Positions 44,035 through 57,720 are shown, counted from the stretch's first letter. The stretch is DNA of 64,000 nt from Mallotus nudiflorus (GCA_947683625.1 CANTUR010000049.1:3698501-3762500); one strand, 5' to 3'. The notes: a model not told the origin generated them from the sequence alone. Translations and numbers: made by a program.

Positions 44035-45245
44035 ATGAAAGAAAATAACGTTTCTTAATTCAAACTTACTTAAGGATGTGTACATGATACAGCTAGAGGG
44101 TTTTGTCAATCTTGAGAATTTTGGAAAGGTATGCAAGCTTTAAAAGTCCATTTATGGACTGAAGCAAGCATCTTAGAGTTGGAATCTTTATTTAAGCAGT
44201 CAAAGAGTTTGGCCTCATTAAGAATGAAGATGAACCTTATGTCTACAAGAAGGTTAGTGGGAGCGCAATTGTGTTTTTAGTGCTATATGTTGATAACATA
44301 CTACTCATTAGAAATGATATCCCTATTCTACAAAATTTTAAATCATGGTTAGGGAATTGTTTCTCAATGAAAGACTTGGGTGAAGTCGCTTATATATTAG
44401 GCATTAAAATGTATAGAGATAGATTTAAAAGGCTTATTGGCCTAAGTCAGAGCACTTATATTGATAAGGTATTGAATAGGTTCAACATGCAAGACTCTAA
44501 GAGAGGATTCTTGCCAATGTCACATGGCATTAGTCTCAACAAGACTTAGTGTCCTATGAAACAAAATGAGCAAGATCGCATAAGTAAGATTTCATATGCT
44601 TCTGTTATTGGATCTATCATGTATGCAATGTTGTGTACTCGACTTGATGTTTCATATGCCTTAAGCACAATGAGCAAATACCAGTTAGACCTAGGTGAAA
44701 GTCACTAGACAACAGTTAAAAATATCCTTAAGTACTTGAGAAGAACTAAGGATATATTTTTATTATATGGTGGTAAGGAAGATTAGCTAGTTGTAAATAG
44801 TTACTTGGATGCCACCTTCCAAACTAACAAGGATGATTTTTTTATCACAGTCAGGTTATGTTTTTATTTGAATGGAGGAGAAGTGAGTTGGAGGAGTTCT
44901 AAGTGAGACACCATTGTTGATTCTACAACAGAAGCTGAGTATATAGCTACCTCAAAAGCAACTAAGGAGGTTATTTAAAATAGAAAGTTCATAACTGGAC
45001 TAGGTGTTGTTCCTAGTATATTAAATCCAGTGAACTTGCAATATGGCAATAATGGAGCTATAGCTCAAGCTAAAGACCCCAATTCACATAAGAGATCTAA
45101 ACACATGCTCAAGCATTATCATCTCATTCGAGAAATCATTGAGAGAGGAGACGTGAAGATATGCAAAGTACCTATAAAATGATAATGTTGCTGATCCACT
45201 AACAAAGCCTCTTCCACAACCTAAGCATAAGAGTCATACTAGGCC
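44035..45245 (+). pseudogene. Copia element 2: RT and RNase H remnant
   Basis: The segment starts within RT: LEGFVNLENFGKVCKL near 44090, SIYGLKQAS near 44147. The catalytic box reads LYVDNILLIRND (44283-44318), so the second Asp of YVDD is Asn. CFSMKDLGEVAYILGIKMYR follows at 44360, then YASVIGSIMYAMLCTRLDVS near 44598, and the RNase H region TIVDSTTEAEYIATSKATKE near 44911. KRSKHMLKHYHLIREIIERG near 45090 ends the domain. Stops, often TAG for Trp, are frequent. Gag, protease, integrase and the 5' part of RT are missing. Confidence 0.88.
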
Positions 45246-45293
45246 CATGGGTATTAGTTTTAATATAGATTGGGGCTAGTGCAAGTGGGAGAT

Positions 45294-46808
45294 TGTTAGT
45301 GATATACACTAAGTCAATCATGTATGACCATGTTTTGACTTTATCATTTTACTAATAAAGAGGCATTTTCATTATCATTTTATGTTATGATAATTACTTG
45401 AATAGTCAATTCTTCCTAAGGTCATCAAGTATGTGACTTAATAATAAAACCCTTAGATTAAATATGAATTTTATTCAAATTATCCCTAGTCATAATAAAG
45501 TATTAAGACTAGTATGGTGTTGATTGATGATTATGTTTTACTAATTATGAATATGAGATATTAAGTCTACTCATAGGTACTTATTTAAGAAATAATGTAC
45601 TAGATTGACCTATCATGGGAATACTACATATATAACTATCATAAGTAATTCTCATCATAGTAATATTGATTTAGTCCATTGACCTTAAAATCACCATGGA
45701 TTTTTACATAACTATTTTGTATTTTAACATAATTTAACATTGTCTTTAACAGGATGATAAAATAAATTGTTATTGGATTTGAAATGAGTTATGTGAGGAA
45801 TGTGAGTGATTGAGAAGGATTTGTCCCTCATTTAATCTGAATAAGATATTTATGGGCCCCATGATAAGATAGATTGAGGAAAATACATGGCCATGCTAAA
45901 GTGAATTGATAAAGAGTTATCATTCTCAATCTACTTGGAATCAAGAAATAATATGATTTAATTCTATAAAGATGACATAATCTATGTTTTATATTCAATC
46001 AAGATATCATGTGACAAAGGGACTAGAATATTCATTATATATTAGGTTATGTCGGATTATTGATTTCACATGACTTAGGCAATCATAATGTCTTACTAGA
46101 GGCCACTTATGACTTGTAGGCCTAAATAGAGATTTAAGGCCCACTGCCAATATCATGTGAACCTACAGGGTCATACACTTTGAATAAGACCAAAAACGAA
46201 TATGGATTTAACAAGCCTAAATATGCTATGTGGAAATAAATAAATAAAATATTTATTTATTTGTTTATTTATTTAAGGTAAAGATTATCTTAAATAAATA
46301 AAAAATAATTTCTAATTTAATTTTAAATAAAATCATAATAAGAATAAGTGAGAAATTACCAAAAGGTCATTTGGTAAGTGAAACCCTAATTTAGATGTTT
46401 ATAAATATATTATATTCGCTAGGGTTTCACTCACTCTTTATTCTACCACTAAATTTCATTTTTCTCTCTTTATGAATACAAAAAAAAAAGTTCTTTTCAC
46501 TCTTGATTTGTGAGAAATCAAGAGAACATGCTAGCACACAAATATTTATTTTCAATCAAGGGTTGTTCATATGGACACTTATGGAGGACGAATTCTTTTG
46601 GAGGCATCTTAATCCGAACTGCCAAATAAAAAGCTCAAGGTAGGTGTCATTGAAATGAACCTCCTCTCTCCCTTCTAGAAATCTTGCCCCTTCTACATTT
46701 GTGGTAAGATTTGAAAACCACAATTAATCGAATTACTTAGATCTAGGTTCGGGTTTATGATTAAAAGTTTTAATTTTTCCACTGTGTATGGAATCACGAA
46801 ACCCAACA
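45294..46808 (+). repeat. Copia element 2 3' LTR
   Basis: AAGTGGGAGAT (polypurine tract, 45283-45293) is followed by TGTTAGTGATATACAC at 45294, and the block ends ACCCAACA at 46808. Length 1515 bp. The R region probably lies near 46400-46500 (TATAAATATATTATATTCGC near 46402-46421 as a TATA region). No 5' LTR is in the window, so no TSD can be tested. Confidence 0.78.
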
Positions 46809-48819
46809 TACTGATAGAGAAGTAGGAAGATTATATAAAGGTGCATTACTAAGTAAATGAGGTAATTGTGAGGGTGGTGGTAAATAGTATGGGCACGATT
46901 CAGTGAACTGATAATTCACATATGGAATTGAACCGAAATTGGCTCCCATTTCGGTTCAAGGTTTGTTCTAGTTTGGTTTATCAGTTCAACCAGTTTGACA
47001 AGTTAATTTTTTTGAAAAAAAAATTATTTTAGAACTGGAACTAATGTTCGGGTTCCATAAGGGGATGAATCACTACTGAACTAGTCATTCCTTAGTTTCA
47101 GATTGATTCTAAGTTTGACTAGTTTTGCTCCTATTTTTTATCAGTCTAATTCCATACCTAAATTGGCCCATAGTAGTCCTAGTAGTAAAGGTTTATGAAT
47201 TAAAAGATTAACATTGGGCAAATGTAGAGGAATGATGTTTCAGGTAGTGCTAATGCTACACATGGTTATAGAGTTGGAGTTAATGGAGTGGCAAATGGAG
47301 GAACATCCTCACTTGCCATATTAGTTGCATTTAATTGTCATTAGACATTATTCAAAGGCAAGGTCAATTTTGTCCACCTTATGTAAGAAAAAGGTTAAAA
47401 CAGGCTAAAAAAATAGAGTCCAATGAATTCTTAGGATAAAAACTTAATGTTCAATTTTGACCTTTAGTTTATATATAATTTCAATAGCTAAATATAGGTG
47501 TGAGCATTCAATTTGAATAATTTAGTTATTTTAATTTGGTTCAATCATTTGTTTTACTCAATTAGATTTTTATTTAAATTTGATTTGGTTCAGTTTCTTA
47601 TATAAAATTTAAGTTAATCGCAATAACTAAACAAACTAAAATTTTATATAATATATAAATAATAATAGTATAAATATAAAAAATTATAATTTTTATAATT
47701 CAATTTTAATCCAATCAGTTTTATCTTTTTAATATAAAATATTTATTTATTTAGTTTTGTATGATTTTGGTTCAATCAACTAAATGCTTGCCCCTAGCTA
47801 AATATAGGAAAAATTACACTCACCTCATTTGACCTAAATCTTTTCAAAAATACTTTCTACTTTTTTTTTCATGCTTAACCTATCAGTTTTTCATGTTTAC
47901 TTTGCTTTCTTTTCCTTTTCATCTTTATGGTTTTTTTCTTGTTCTTATTCCAAAACTATTTTATTTTTTATATTATTCTGCTTTCATAAAAGTCAGAGTG
48001 CAAAATTAAAGGGGTAGAAATAATACTATTTTTATATGTTTTTACTTGTTTTGGTTGGTTCATTTTTAGTTTTATGAGGTTGTTTTTTCTGTATGTTTTT
48101 ATGGTTGTTTGTTTTTGTTGTTTTTGTTTCAGTTTTATGATGTTGTATTTTCTAGTTGTTCTTTTTTTTTCTAGTTGTTTTGGTTCGTTCATTCTCAACA
48201 AACACAATGATTTAAGGAGTTCGGATTCTCAACAATCCTACGTCTCCACCTAACTTATCCCTAAATTAGGAATTTCAATCTCATACAATCTTATTCACAA
48301 GATTGAGATTACACAAGAGTTTGAGGCTCACTCTTCAACCTTACAATCAAGAGTTTCTAAGCTCACTCTTAAACCAATTCCCAAGTGTTTTAATGGCTTA
48401 ACACTTAAACCAATTCCTTTATAAATAAATCTCACTCCCCTTCTAACCTATCCCAAGACTTAGATGAAGTAGAAATTTTATTTCTAACACACAACCAACT
48501 CCCACAAGAGTTAATTAATACAATGAATATTGATAAAAAGAAAAATGAAGCTTAATGAATGCTTAAAGAGTTTTTTTGATAATCAAAGAGTAATGTAATG
48601 TATATGTTCTTATTATCATAACTCTAAAGCACATATATATAGATAAGCTTAAAAAATATGGTTGTTGGAGCCATTGATTATGTCTCAAACATCTCTTTCC
48701 TTCAATAAATGAAAATTTGGGTTTTGTGGGATTTCTAATACTCATGGTCGTGAGTGTAGGCTTAGGGTCATGAGTGTTTGAAAAATATGATCGCTACTTA
48801 CAAAAGTGACCATTGGCAA

Positions 48820-49065
48820 TGCTCATAGTCTGGTCATGGTTGTAAGCATAGACCATGAGCATATCAAACATTTTTTTTATGGACATTCATGGTCAGGTCA
48901 CACTCATGGTCTGGTCTTGGTTTTGAGCGTAGATTGTGAGTGTATCAGTCATTTTTCTTATGGACACTTATGGTTAGGTCACACTCATGGTTAGGTCATG
49001 GTTGTGAGCGTTGATCGTGAGCGTGTCAGCCACTTTGCTCACGAACGCTCATGGTCAGATATGGG
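48820..49065. repeat. 81-bp tandem repeat, about 3 units
   Basis: Words CTCATGGTCTGGTCATGGTT, GAGCGTAGA and CTTATGGACACTCATGG-like recur with a period near 81 bp. The unit itself contains short TGGTCA/CTCATG palindromes. Confidence 0.7.
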
Positions 49066-49424
49066 TCATGAGCATAGACCGTAAGCGTAGGTTAACCTTA
49101 TAAAAACTTGTCCGATTAGCCTCCAAATGCACTCATTTGCACTTGGCTCTTTTTCCATGTTTAAGGGAATATGTTTAGGAGTCTTTGAAGGCTTCAAATA
49201 TGTTTCAAATGTCTTCAAATATGTTCTAAAGGTCGGTCAACTAACTTGACTTTCATTGAGAGTAATCTTATACCTATACTTATAATCATACTTAAACATT
49301 AGTGATCCAAAAATGTTTCTTAAAGTCAAAATAGGAATGGATTAACACTTGATCATGAAAATATTTAATAGTGTCCAAATGTCTCCAATTTACACTCTAC
49401 ATAAGTTTTTTTGCAGAGAGAAAG

Positions 49425-49536
49425 AAAGTGAAAGCAAGCAAGCAATTAAAAAAAAAGAATTCTAAAGTGAAAGCAAGCAAGCAATTAAAAAAAAAGAATT
49501 CTAAAGTGAAAGAAAGCAAGCAATTAAAAAAAACCA
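49425..49536. repeat. 39-bp tandem repeat, nearly 3 units
   Basis: AAAGTGAAAGCAAGCAAGCA starts units at 49425, 49464 and 49503 (third with AGAAAGC). The first two are identical over 39 bp. It gives a Lys/Ser-rich open frame that I do not regard as a gene. Confidence 0.95.
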
Positions 49537-49598
49537 AGAATTGTTGTAACTCCTAGTTAATGGTCAAGAAAAAATAGTAATATATAAATGTGTGTATA

Positions 49599-52500
49599 TG
49601 TAATATCCCGTAATTTTAAAAATATTTTTACACTGTACCGGGATATGCAGTGTCAGTGATTTTTGTATTTTATATGATATTTTTATGAGTTAATATGTAT
49701 TTTAAACCTATTTTAATTACTGTCTATTATTTTCAGTATTTTACGTAAAATTTTCCCGGGACTTTCATTTTCGGGGAAATTTCCACGTAAACAATGTATT
49801 ATTAATTATTTTAAATGTATTTACGGGTTTGCATGAACTCATACATATTTTTAAATTATTAAATAAAGCCTGTGTGTGTATATTTAATTAGGGTTTATTA
49901 TTACCCTAATATTTTATTATTTATTTATTATTATTTGATTATTTTATTTATTATTAAATTATTAAAATTTATTATTTTTTTTTTCTTTTTTCTTTTTTTT
50001 TTTTTTTTTCTTTTTCTTTTCCTTTTTCTTTCTTTTTCTTTTCTTTTCTCTTTCCTTTTCTTTCTTTTTCTTTTTCTTCTTCTTCTTCTTTCTTCTCCCG
50101 TGGGTGCCGCCGGACCACTACATTTTGTCACCGTGGTTTCTCCCTCCTCCGGCCACCGTTTTCGACACCGCCGGTCTCTATCTTCTCCTTGAGCTCCGGT
50201 GAGTGTTATTCTAGCTTTTGTTTGAGCTAAAATGGTCTAGAATTGCTTAGGTTTTGAGTTGAATATTTCAGCCACTTTTGGTTTTCAATTTTTTTGAGCT
50301 TCAATTTGGATGATTCATGGAAACTTCCTTCACAAATGTTGTTCCTGGTAGTTTAATCTTCATGTATGAATTTTTGTAGAATTTTTGGAGGTTGTTTGGA
50401 TTTTTGGGTATTTTTGAATATTTTAATATTATTTTCGAATTTTCGGAAATTAATTATTTAAATTATGAAATTGGAGTTTATGGTTGAATTAGGTGTTGAA
50501 ATGAATTATAGGAATTTATTTGGAATTTTTATGAATTTCTAAGTATTTATTTTTAATTATTGAAGTTTATGTGATTTTGTAAAATTAAGTTAATTGTGTT
50601 TTTATTTGAATTTAATTGGTAAATTGAGTTAAATATTTATGTTATTGATAAATATGTTGAGAAAATTAATTTTGGATAATTGTATGATTTTTAGTGAATT
50701 TTTGAAGTAAATTAGGTATATATATATATATAGGGGTATTTTCGTAATTTTACCCTAAATTGTCTAAAAATGTAATTTAATTGGTTTTAATATTTATTTA
50801 AGGTATAAAAATGATTTCTACAAAATATTTGGTATTTTTAACTAATTAAAACTATTTTTCGTGAATTATTTTCAATTATATATATAATATACGGTTTTTC
50901 AAATAAAATGAGTTTTAATCGATTTTTATAGTGTTTCAAGGTCAATTATGTAATTTTTATTTATAAAATGTATTTTTATGATTTAAGGATATTTTTGGTA
51001 TATTTGAATATATTTTCTGTGTTTGTGGACCCCGGTCGACAGATTGTAGTCTGGAGTCCGACCGAGGGGTTGTGATTGTTTATGGTGTTATTTTCGAAGT
51101 GTATTTTCTTTGCAGGGTCGGCTCTACTCTTTTGAGTAGAGAGATGTCTGTTTTACAGGGGAGGTTCTGCCGGATTTCCGGTAGAATTCTCGTAAAACGT
51201 GATATCCAGTCGAACCCTAATTTTCGATTCTGTATTTAATACTCTAGATTGAATTCTAGGATTTCTGTTAGGGTTATTCTGATGTCGAGTAATTATTTCT
51301 TGTTTAGTTGCGCCGAGACCGAGGGTTAGTGGACCAGGCCCGTCGGACCTGTCTCGTGGAGCGCATTAGGTGAGTTACTATATTATATATATATGCTTAG
51401 GATGCATGATTTAGAAAATGCATGTTTTATTTTGACTGAATATGCATAAATAACATGATTTATATTCAAGTATATTTTTGGTATATTTTTCGTATATAAT
51501 AAATTATATACATGTTTTATTAATAAAATATATTTAAAATGTTTTTAAATATATTTTTAGTTTAATTCATGATTTGATTGAATTTATTTGACGTATATAT
51601 GCTCAAAATATACCTGGTTTACGTTTGGTATATTTCCAGTATATATATGGTTTATATTGCTATTTCATTAATATTCATGCATCATTTATATTTGTGAATG
51701 AATGTTTTATTATTTAAGAATGAAGGATATCAATAGAACGTGCTACCTAGTGGGCAGCACTAGGACCGAGTACGTACCGGTACGCCTATAGTATTTAGGC
51801 TTTATTACTGACTATTTGTGGATATCGATTTGATTATGATTATTGGATGTGTGAGATGTGGTTTGTGGGTGTGATTGCTGGAGCTCGGTTGACCAAGTGT
51901 CTCGGGGCCAATCACACTGGCAGTTAGACTGCTGGAGCTCGGTTGACTTAGTGTCTCGGGGCCAGTCTACTGTCCATATGGATTAAGTGGATATATTTGG
52001 AATCAGTGAGCCTGTATGGCCAGAGTGTTGTTTAACACTATTTTCTGAGGTTGCGATATTCTAGGGTTCTATGTGATCCTTCATAAAAGTTGATTTTCAG
52101 ACAAAATATATAAAATGATTTTTCTGCATCTGTATGAACTTGCCTGTATATATACATATTACTCATATACTGTTGACTGTATGCATTATCACTTAGAGTG
52201 TATGTATATATACTATAGTAATTCACTCAGTGAGGTCTGACTCCCCTCCGTTGACTATTTTTCAGGAGAGTCAACTTCCTCAGACCTCAGTAGCAGCTCG
52301 ATACGCCGGATTTCTTCCGCCCCGGCTTCTTTATGTAAATTGTCTACTTGAGTCTTATTTATTTTATCTAGACACTGCAGTAGTTGTAAATTAAAGTATT
52401 GGATTTTATGTATTTGTTTTAAAGAGATGTATTATGTTAAAACTGGATTTGTATAAAGATTATACATTTATGAGATTATATATGTGATGTGATGAGTTTT

Positions 52501-52680
52501 GATTATATCCAGTTGTTATGGATGATATTGTAATATTTATGATTTTATTTTCCGCTGCATATTATATTTTTATGGTTATTATTGCATTTTTATTTTATTT
52601 TTAGGCTTGCTACGGGTTCCGGATTCGAAAGAATTCCCGTTCCCTAGCGCCGGTCATGGCCCCTGTTTTGGGTCGTGACA
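49599..52680 (+). mobile_element. Solo LTR A, 3082 bp, TSD GTATA
   Basis: Starts TGTAATATCCCG, ends GGGTCGTGACA. Perfect 5-bp TSD GTATA at 49594-49598 and 52681-52685. No internal region is attached, so it is a solo LTR. Landmarks: pyrimidine tract 49975-50095; a perfect hairpin CTCTACTC-TTTT-GAGTAGAG at 51122-51141; the 12-bp palindrome CGTACCGGTACG at 51773-51784; two iterons GCTGGAGCTCGGTTGAC at 51877 and 51931; AATTCACTCAGTGAGGTC near 52221. The termini and length suggest a Ty3/gypsy chromovirus-type family, but no coding part is present to prove it. Confidence 0.93.
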
Positions 52681-52762
52681 GTATACTTCATTTTACTATA
52701 CTGATGAGTTTGAATAAGAAGTAAAATTACAAAGACAATATGATTAAAAAAACCAAGAAAGT

Positions 52763-53065
52763 GAAAGATTTATAGATGAAGGAAAAAAGGAAAAAAGGGA
52801 GGAGAAGAAGAAGAAGTAAGACGATAAGATTAAAAGAAGAAAATGAAAAGAAAAGGAGGAAGAAAAAAATGAAAGATTTACAGATAAATAAAAAAAGGAA
52901 AAGAGAGGAAAATAAGAAAAAGAAAAAAGAAGAAGTAAGACAATACAATTAAACGAAAAATCAAAAAGAGAGGATAAGAAACAAAAATGAAAGATTTGCA
53001 GATAAACAAAGAAAATGAGAGAAAAATAAGAAGAAAAAGAAGAAGCAAGACCATATTTTTGAAAA
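52763..53065. repeat. Purine-rich minisatellite, 3 units of about 108-118 bp
   Basis: GAAAGATTTACAGATAAA-like words begin units near 52763, 52871 and 52989. Each continues with GGAAAAGAGAGGAAAA and GAAGAAGTAAGAC variants. Nearly all A and G on the plus strand. It lies between the two solo LTRs. Confidence 0.85.
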
Positions 53066-53354
53066 AAAAAACTTTGAAAGTAGAATTTTTGTAAAAGAAA
53101 AAAATCAACAATATTTGTGAAAAGGAATTTCCTTGGTAACTTTGTTTTTTATTATTTTTATTTTACGTTATCTTTATTACTATTGGATGAGAGTATGTTT
53201 TAATATCTAATAGTAGTTATTAAGAAAATATATTTTACTTTGTAAAAAACAAAATAAAGATAAAATATACCTTTTTTTAAAACGTTTTCCTTTTTGAGAA
53301 AGTCCCCTAAATATAAGGGAAATTACATAAATCATTGAGTTTGGATCACTTTTT

Positions 53355-56300
53355 TATAATATCCTGTGTTTTTAAACATTTTTTTTACACTGTACCGGGA
53401 TATGCAGTGTTAATAATTTTGTATGTATTACGATATTTTTGTGACGAGTTGATATGTATTTAAAACCTATTTTAATTATTGTGTATTATTTTAAGTACTT
53501 TACGTAAAATTTTCTCGGGACTTGCATTTTTGGGGAAATTTTCACGTAAATAATTTATTATTAATTATTTTAAATACATTTTCGGACTTACATGAACTCA
53601 TACGTATTTTTAAACTACTAAACACCGTGTATGTGTGCAATATTTATTTAATTAGGGTTTAATATATATTATCCTAATATTTTATTATTTGTTTATTAAT
53701 TTATTGTTATTTAATTATTTTTATTTATTATTAAATTATTAAAATATTAAATTATATGTGTGGATGTGAAATTTTTTCAAATATTTTATTAAAATTTTTA
53801 TTTTTTTTCTTTTTTTTTCTTTTTCTTTTTCTTTTTCTTTTCTTTTCTTTTCTTTTTCTTTTCTTTTTTTTTTTTTCTTCTTCTTCTTCTTCTTCTTCTT
53901 CTTCTTCCTTCCCGTGCGACTACCCTTCCCCTCACCGCTACTACTCCGATCCCCGGCCATCGGTGTGCCACCAACAGCTCCACCTTCGTCCTCAACCATC
54001 CCTCGCTGCCAGCAGCCTCCTTCCCCGGCATCGGCGAGTTATTTTTCTTCTTTTGGCCGAAATTCTTCTCCTCGCCATCAACCACGATTCCGGCCACCAT
54101 TTTCGACACCGCCGGTCTCTTTCTTCTCCTTGAGCTCCGATGAGTGTGATTCTAGCTTTGGTTTGAGCTTAAATGGTCTAGATTTGCTTAGTTTTTAATT
54201 TTCCCATTTCGGCCATATTGGGTTTTTGATTTTTTTCGAATTTTTATTGGTTGATTCATGAATAATTCCTTCACAAATGTTGATTCTAGTAGCTTAATCT
54301 ACATGTATGAATTTTTGTGGAATTTTTGGAGATCGTTTGGATTTTGGGTATTTTTGAATATTTTAATATTATTTTCTAATTTTCGGAAATTAATTATTTA
54401 AATTATGAAATTGTGTTTTATGGTTAAATTAGGTGTTGAAATGAATTATAGGAATTTATTTGGAATTTTTATGAATTTCTATGTATTTATTTTGAATTAT
54501 TGAAGTTTATGGAATTTTGGAAAATTAGGGTTAAATGTGTTTTTAATTGAAATTAATTGGTTAATTGAGTTTAATTATTGATATTATTGATAAATATGTT
54601 GAGAAAATTAATTTTGGATAATGATACAATTTTTGGTGAATTTTTGAAGTAATTTTAGTGTATTTATATATATAGGGGTATTTTGGTAATTTTACACAAA
54701 ATTGGCTAAAAATGTAATTTAATTGGTTTTAATAGTTATTTAAGGTATAAAAATGATTTCTATAAATTATTTGGTATTTTTAACTAATTAAAACTATTTT
54801 TCGTGAATTATTTTCAATTTTATATATAATATACGATTTTTCTAATAAAATGAGTTTTTATCGGTTTTTACAGTGTTTTAAGTTTAATTATGTAATTTCT
54901 ATTTATAAAATGTATTTCTATGATATAAGGGTATTTTTGGTATTATCAGAATTATTCTGTGTTTGTGGACCCCGATCGGTAGACTGTAGTTTAGAGTCCG
55001 ACCGAGGGGTTATGGATGAGTGGTTGAGCCTGTTTTTCAAAGTGTGTTTCTTTGCAGGGTCGGCTCTACTCTTTGAGTAGAGAGATGTCCGTTTTACAGG
55101 GGAGGTTCTGTCGAATTTTCGGTAGAATTCTCGTAAAACGTGATATCCAGTCGAACCCTAATATCAATTCTGTAATTAATACTCTAGATCGAATTCTAGG
55201 ATTTTCTATTAGGTTTATTCTAATGTCGGTTATTTATTGTTTGTTTAGTTACGCCGAGACCGAGGGCTAGTGGTCCAGGACCGTCGGACCCATCTCGTAG
55301 AGCGCACTAATTTGTGAGTTACTATACTATATATATATGCCTTAGGATGCATGATTTATAAAAATATGTTTTATTTTGATTAAAATGCATAGATAATGTG
55401 ATTTGTATTTAAGTATATTTTTGGTTTATTTTAGATATATATTAAATTATATGCATGTTTTGTTAATAAATTATATTTAAAATGTTTTTAAATATATTTC
55501 TAGCTTAATTCATAATTTGATTGGATTTATTTGACTTATATATACTCGAAATATATCTGGTTTACTTTTGGTATATTTCTAGTATATATATGGTTTATGT
55601 TGTTATTTTATTGAAATTCATGCATCATTTATTTTTATGAATGTATGTTTTATATTATTAATGAACGATATCAATAGAACGTACTACCTAGTGGGCAGCA
55701 CTAGGACCGAGTACGTACCGGTACGCCTATAGTATTTAGGCTATATTACTAACCTATTTATGGATATTGATTGATTATGATTATTTGATGTTTGAGATGT
55801 GATTTGGGTGTGATTGCTGGAGCTCGGTTGACCAAGTGTCTCGGGGCCACTCACACTGACAGTCAGACTGCTGGAGCTCGATTGACTTAGTGTCTCGGGG
55901 CTAGTCTACTGTCTAAATAGATTAAGTGGACATATTTGGATTAAGTGAGCCTGTCTGGCTAGAGTGTTGTCTAACACTATTTTCGGGGTTGCGATATTCT
56001 AGGGTTCTATGTGATCCTTCATAAACTGTGATTTTTAATGAAAAATATATAAAATGATTTTATTGCATCTGTGTGCATTTGCCTGTATATATACATATTA
56101 TATATATACTGTTGATTGTATGCATTGTCATTTAGTGTGTATGTATATATATTATAGTAATTCACTCAGTGAGGTCTGACTCCCCTCCGTTGATAATTTT
56201 TCAGGAGAGTCAACATCTTCAGACCTTAGTAGCAGGCCTGTACGCCGGATTTCTTCCGCCTCGGCTTCTTTGTGTAAATTACTTATTTGAGTCTTATTTT

Positions 56301-56611
56301 TATATAATCTAGACACTACAGTAGTTGTAAATTAAATTATGGGATTTTATGTATTTATTTATGCGAGATATTGTATTATTTGAAACTGAATTTGTATTAA
56401 GAGATTTTATATATATGTGATGAGTTGAGATTTAAATTAAATCCAATTAATGAAATTGTTATTATGATTTTTATGATTTTTATTTCCGCTGTATTATATA
56501 TTATTATTATTATTGCATATTTTATTTTATTTTTAGGCTTGCTACGGGTTTCAGATTCGAAAAAATTCTCGTTCCCTAACGCCGGTCATGGCCCTGTTTT
56601 GGGTCGTGACA
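53355..56611 (+). mobile_element. Solo LTR B, 3257 bp, TSD TTTTT, same family as LTR A
   Basis: Starts TATAATATCC (TG-to-TA change relative to LTR A), ends GGGTCGTGACA. The TSD is TTTTT at 53350-53354 and 56612-56616. It is colinear with LTR A throughout: TACACTGTACCGGGATATGC near the start, (TTC)n 53878-53907, hairpin CTCTACTC-TTT-GAGTAGAG at 55064-55082, CGTACCGGTACG at 55714-55725, and the paired iterons near 55816 and 55869. The A/T-run TSD is less decisive than that of LTR A. Confidence 0.9.
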
Positions 56612-56616
56612 TTTTT

Positions 56617-56742
56617 TCACTTGTATTGTACATTCCTTTCCTTTTCCACGCTTATGCAAGCACTTTTCACTTTTCACTTTTACTTTTTTTTTTCTTTTTC
56701 TTTTCATTTTTACATTTTTGCTTATTCTTCCTGTTTTTGTTC

Positions 56743-56777
<35 letters not shown>

Positions 56778-57720
56778 GCTACTGCTATTGCTACTACTAC
56801 CATTGTTATTATTATTACATAACTATTTTTTTCTATTTATTTTTTTCTTTGATTACTTTATTTTTATTTTATTTCATAACTAGTTTATATTGATATTATT
56901 ATTCATTACCTTTTTTATTTTTATTTTCTATTTATTTTTTCTTTCTTTGCTTATTTTATTTATTTATTTGTCATTTTTTTGGTTTTTTAGGTTGTTTTTA
57001 TGGTTTGTTTGTGTTTTTTTCATTTGTACAAATATTTTGTGGTTGCTTTAGTGGTTTTTTTTAATTGATTAAAACGACCAGAAAATTACCACAAAACAAG
57101 TTGGAAAAATTGAAAATGAATCAAGAAAAAAAATAACCCAAAATAACTATGAAAACAACCATTGTTTTGGTTGTTTATTGAATTTTTTTTTTTCATTTGC
57201 ACCACATTTTTTTATTGCTTTTTTTGGTTGTTTTTGGTTTTTTGTTGATTAAAATAACCACAAAATTACCACAAAACAAGCGGTGTCTTAATTGTTTTTC
57301 TAGTTGTTTTAGCGGTTTGTTTTTTTTGTTGTTTTAGCAATTGTTTTTCTACTCGTTTTAGAAGTTATTTTTCTAGTTATTTTAGTGGTTGTTTTCTAGT
57401 TTTTTATTTTTATTTATTTATATTGTTTTTTAGGTTATTTTTTTGTTTCTTAGTGGTTTTTTTTGCCTTTTTTTCTTATTTTTTATTTTTATTTACTTTT
57501 TTTTCTTAATATTTTCTTTTTTACAATATTTTTTTTGAAATAACTATAAAAATCACCACAAAAAAAGCTCAAAAAATTTGAAAGTGAACGAAGAAAAAAA
57601 TTTAAAAAATAACAAAAAAAGAGAAAAGAGATGAAAAGAAGAAGAAGAAGAAGAAGAAGAAGAAGAAGAAGAAGAAGAAAGAACAAAAAGGACTGTAAAA
57701 CTGAAAAAAAAATCCCACAT
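56617..57720. repeat. Low-complexity T-rich stretch with microsatellites
   Basis: T/C-rich sequence with (ATT)n at about 56746-56778 and (GAA)n at about 57641-57678. CCACAAAATTACCACAAAAC is repeated near 57082-57101 and 57251-57279, in GTTTTT-rich surroundings. No gene. Confidence 0.8.

Larger units (their letters stand above)
46809..49598. other. Unassigned repeat-rich stretch
   Basis: No gene seen. 46900-47160 has GGTTC/GAACC-rich sequence typical of short non-coding elements. 47860-48180 is T-rich. 48185-49060 may be a reversed LTR: TATATATGTG on the minus strand near 48634-48643 lies downstream of an 81-bp repeat array. I could not place ends. Confidence 0.4.

Noticed and set aside
52727..53111. 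Phe/Leu- or Lys/Glu-rich open frames in purine/pyrimidine tracts, also near 49.9-50.2, 53.7-54.1 and 56.4-57.9 kb
   Set aside because: Low-complexity sequence lacks stop codons by composition; no domain and no conservation of frame between the two LTR copies.
49599..56611. The two 3-kb LTRs as the pair of one short element with a 0.67 kb interior
   Set aside because: Each has its own target-site duplication (GTATA and TTTTT), and the interior has neither PBS nor polypurine tract in the right place.
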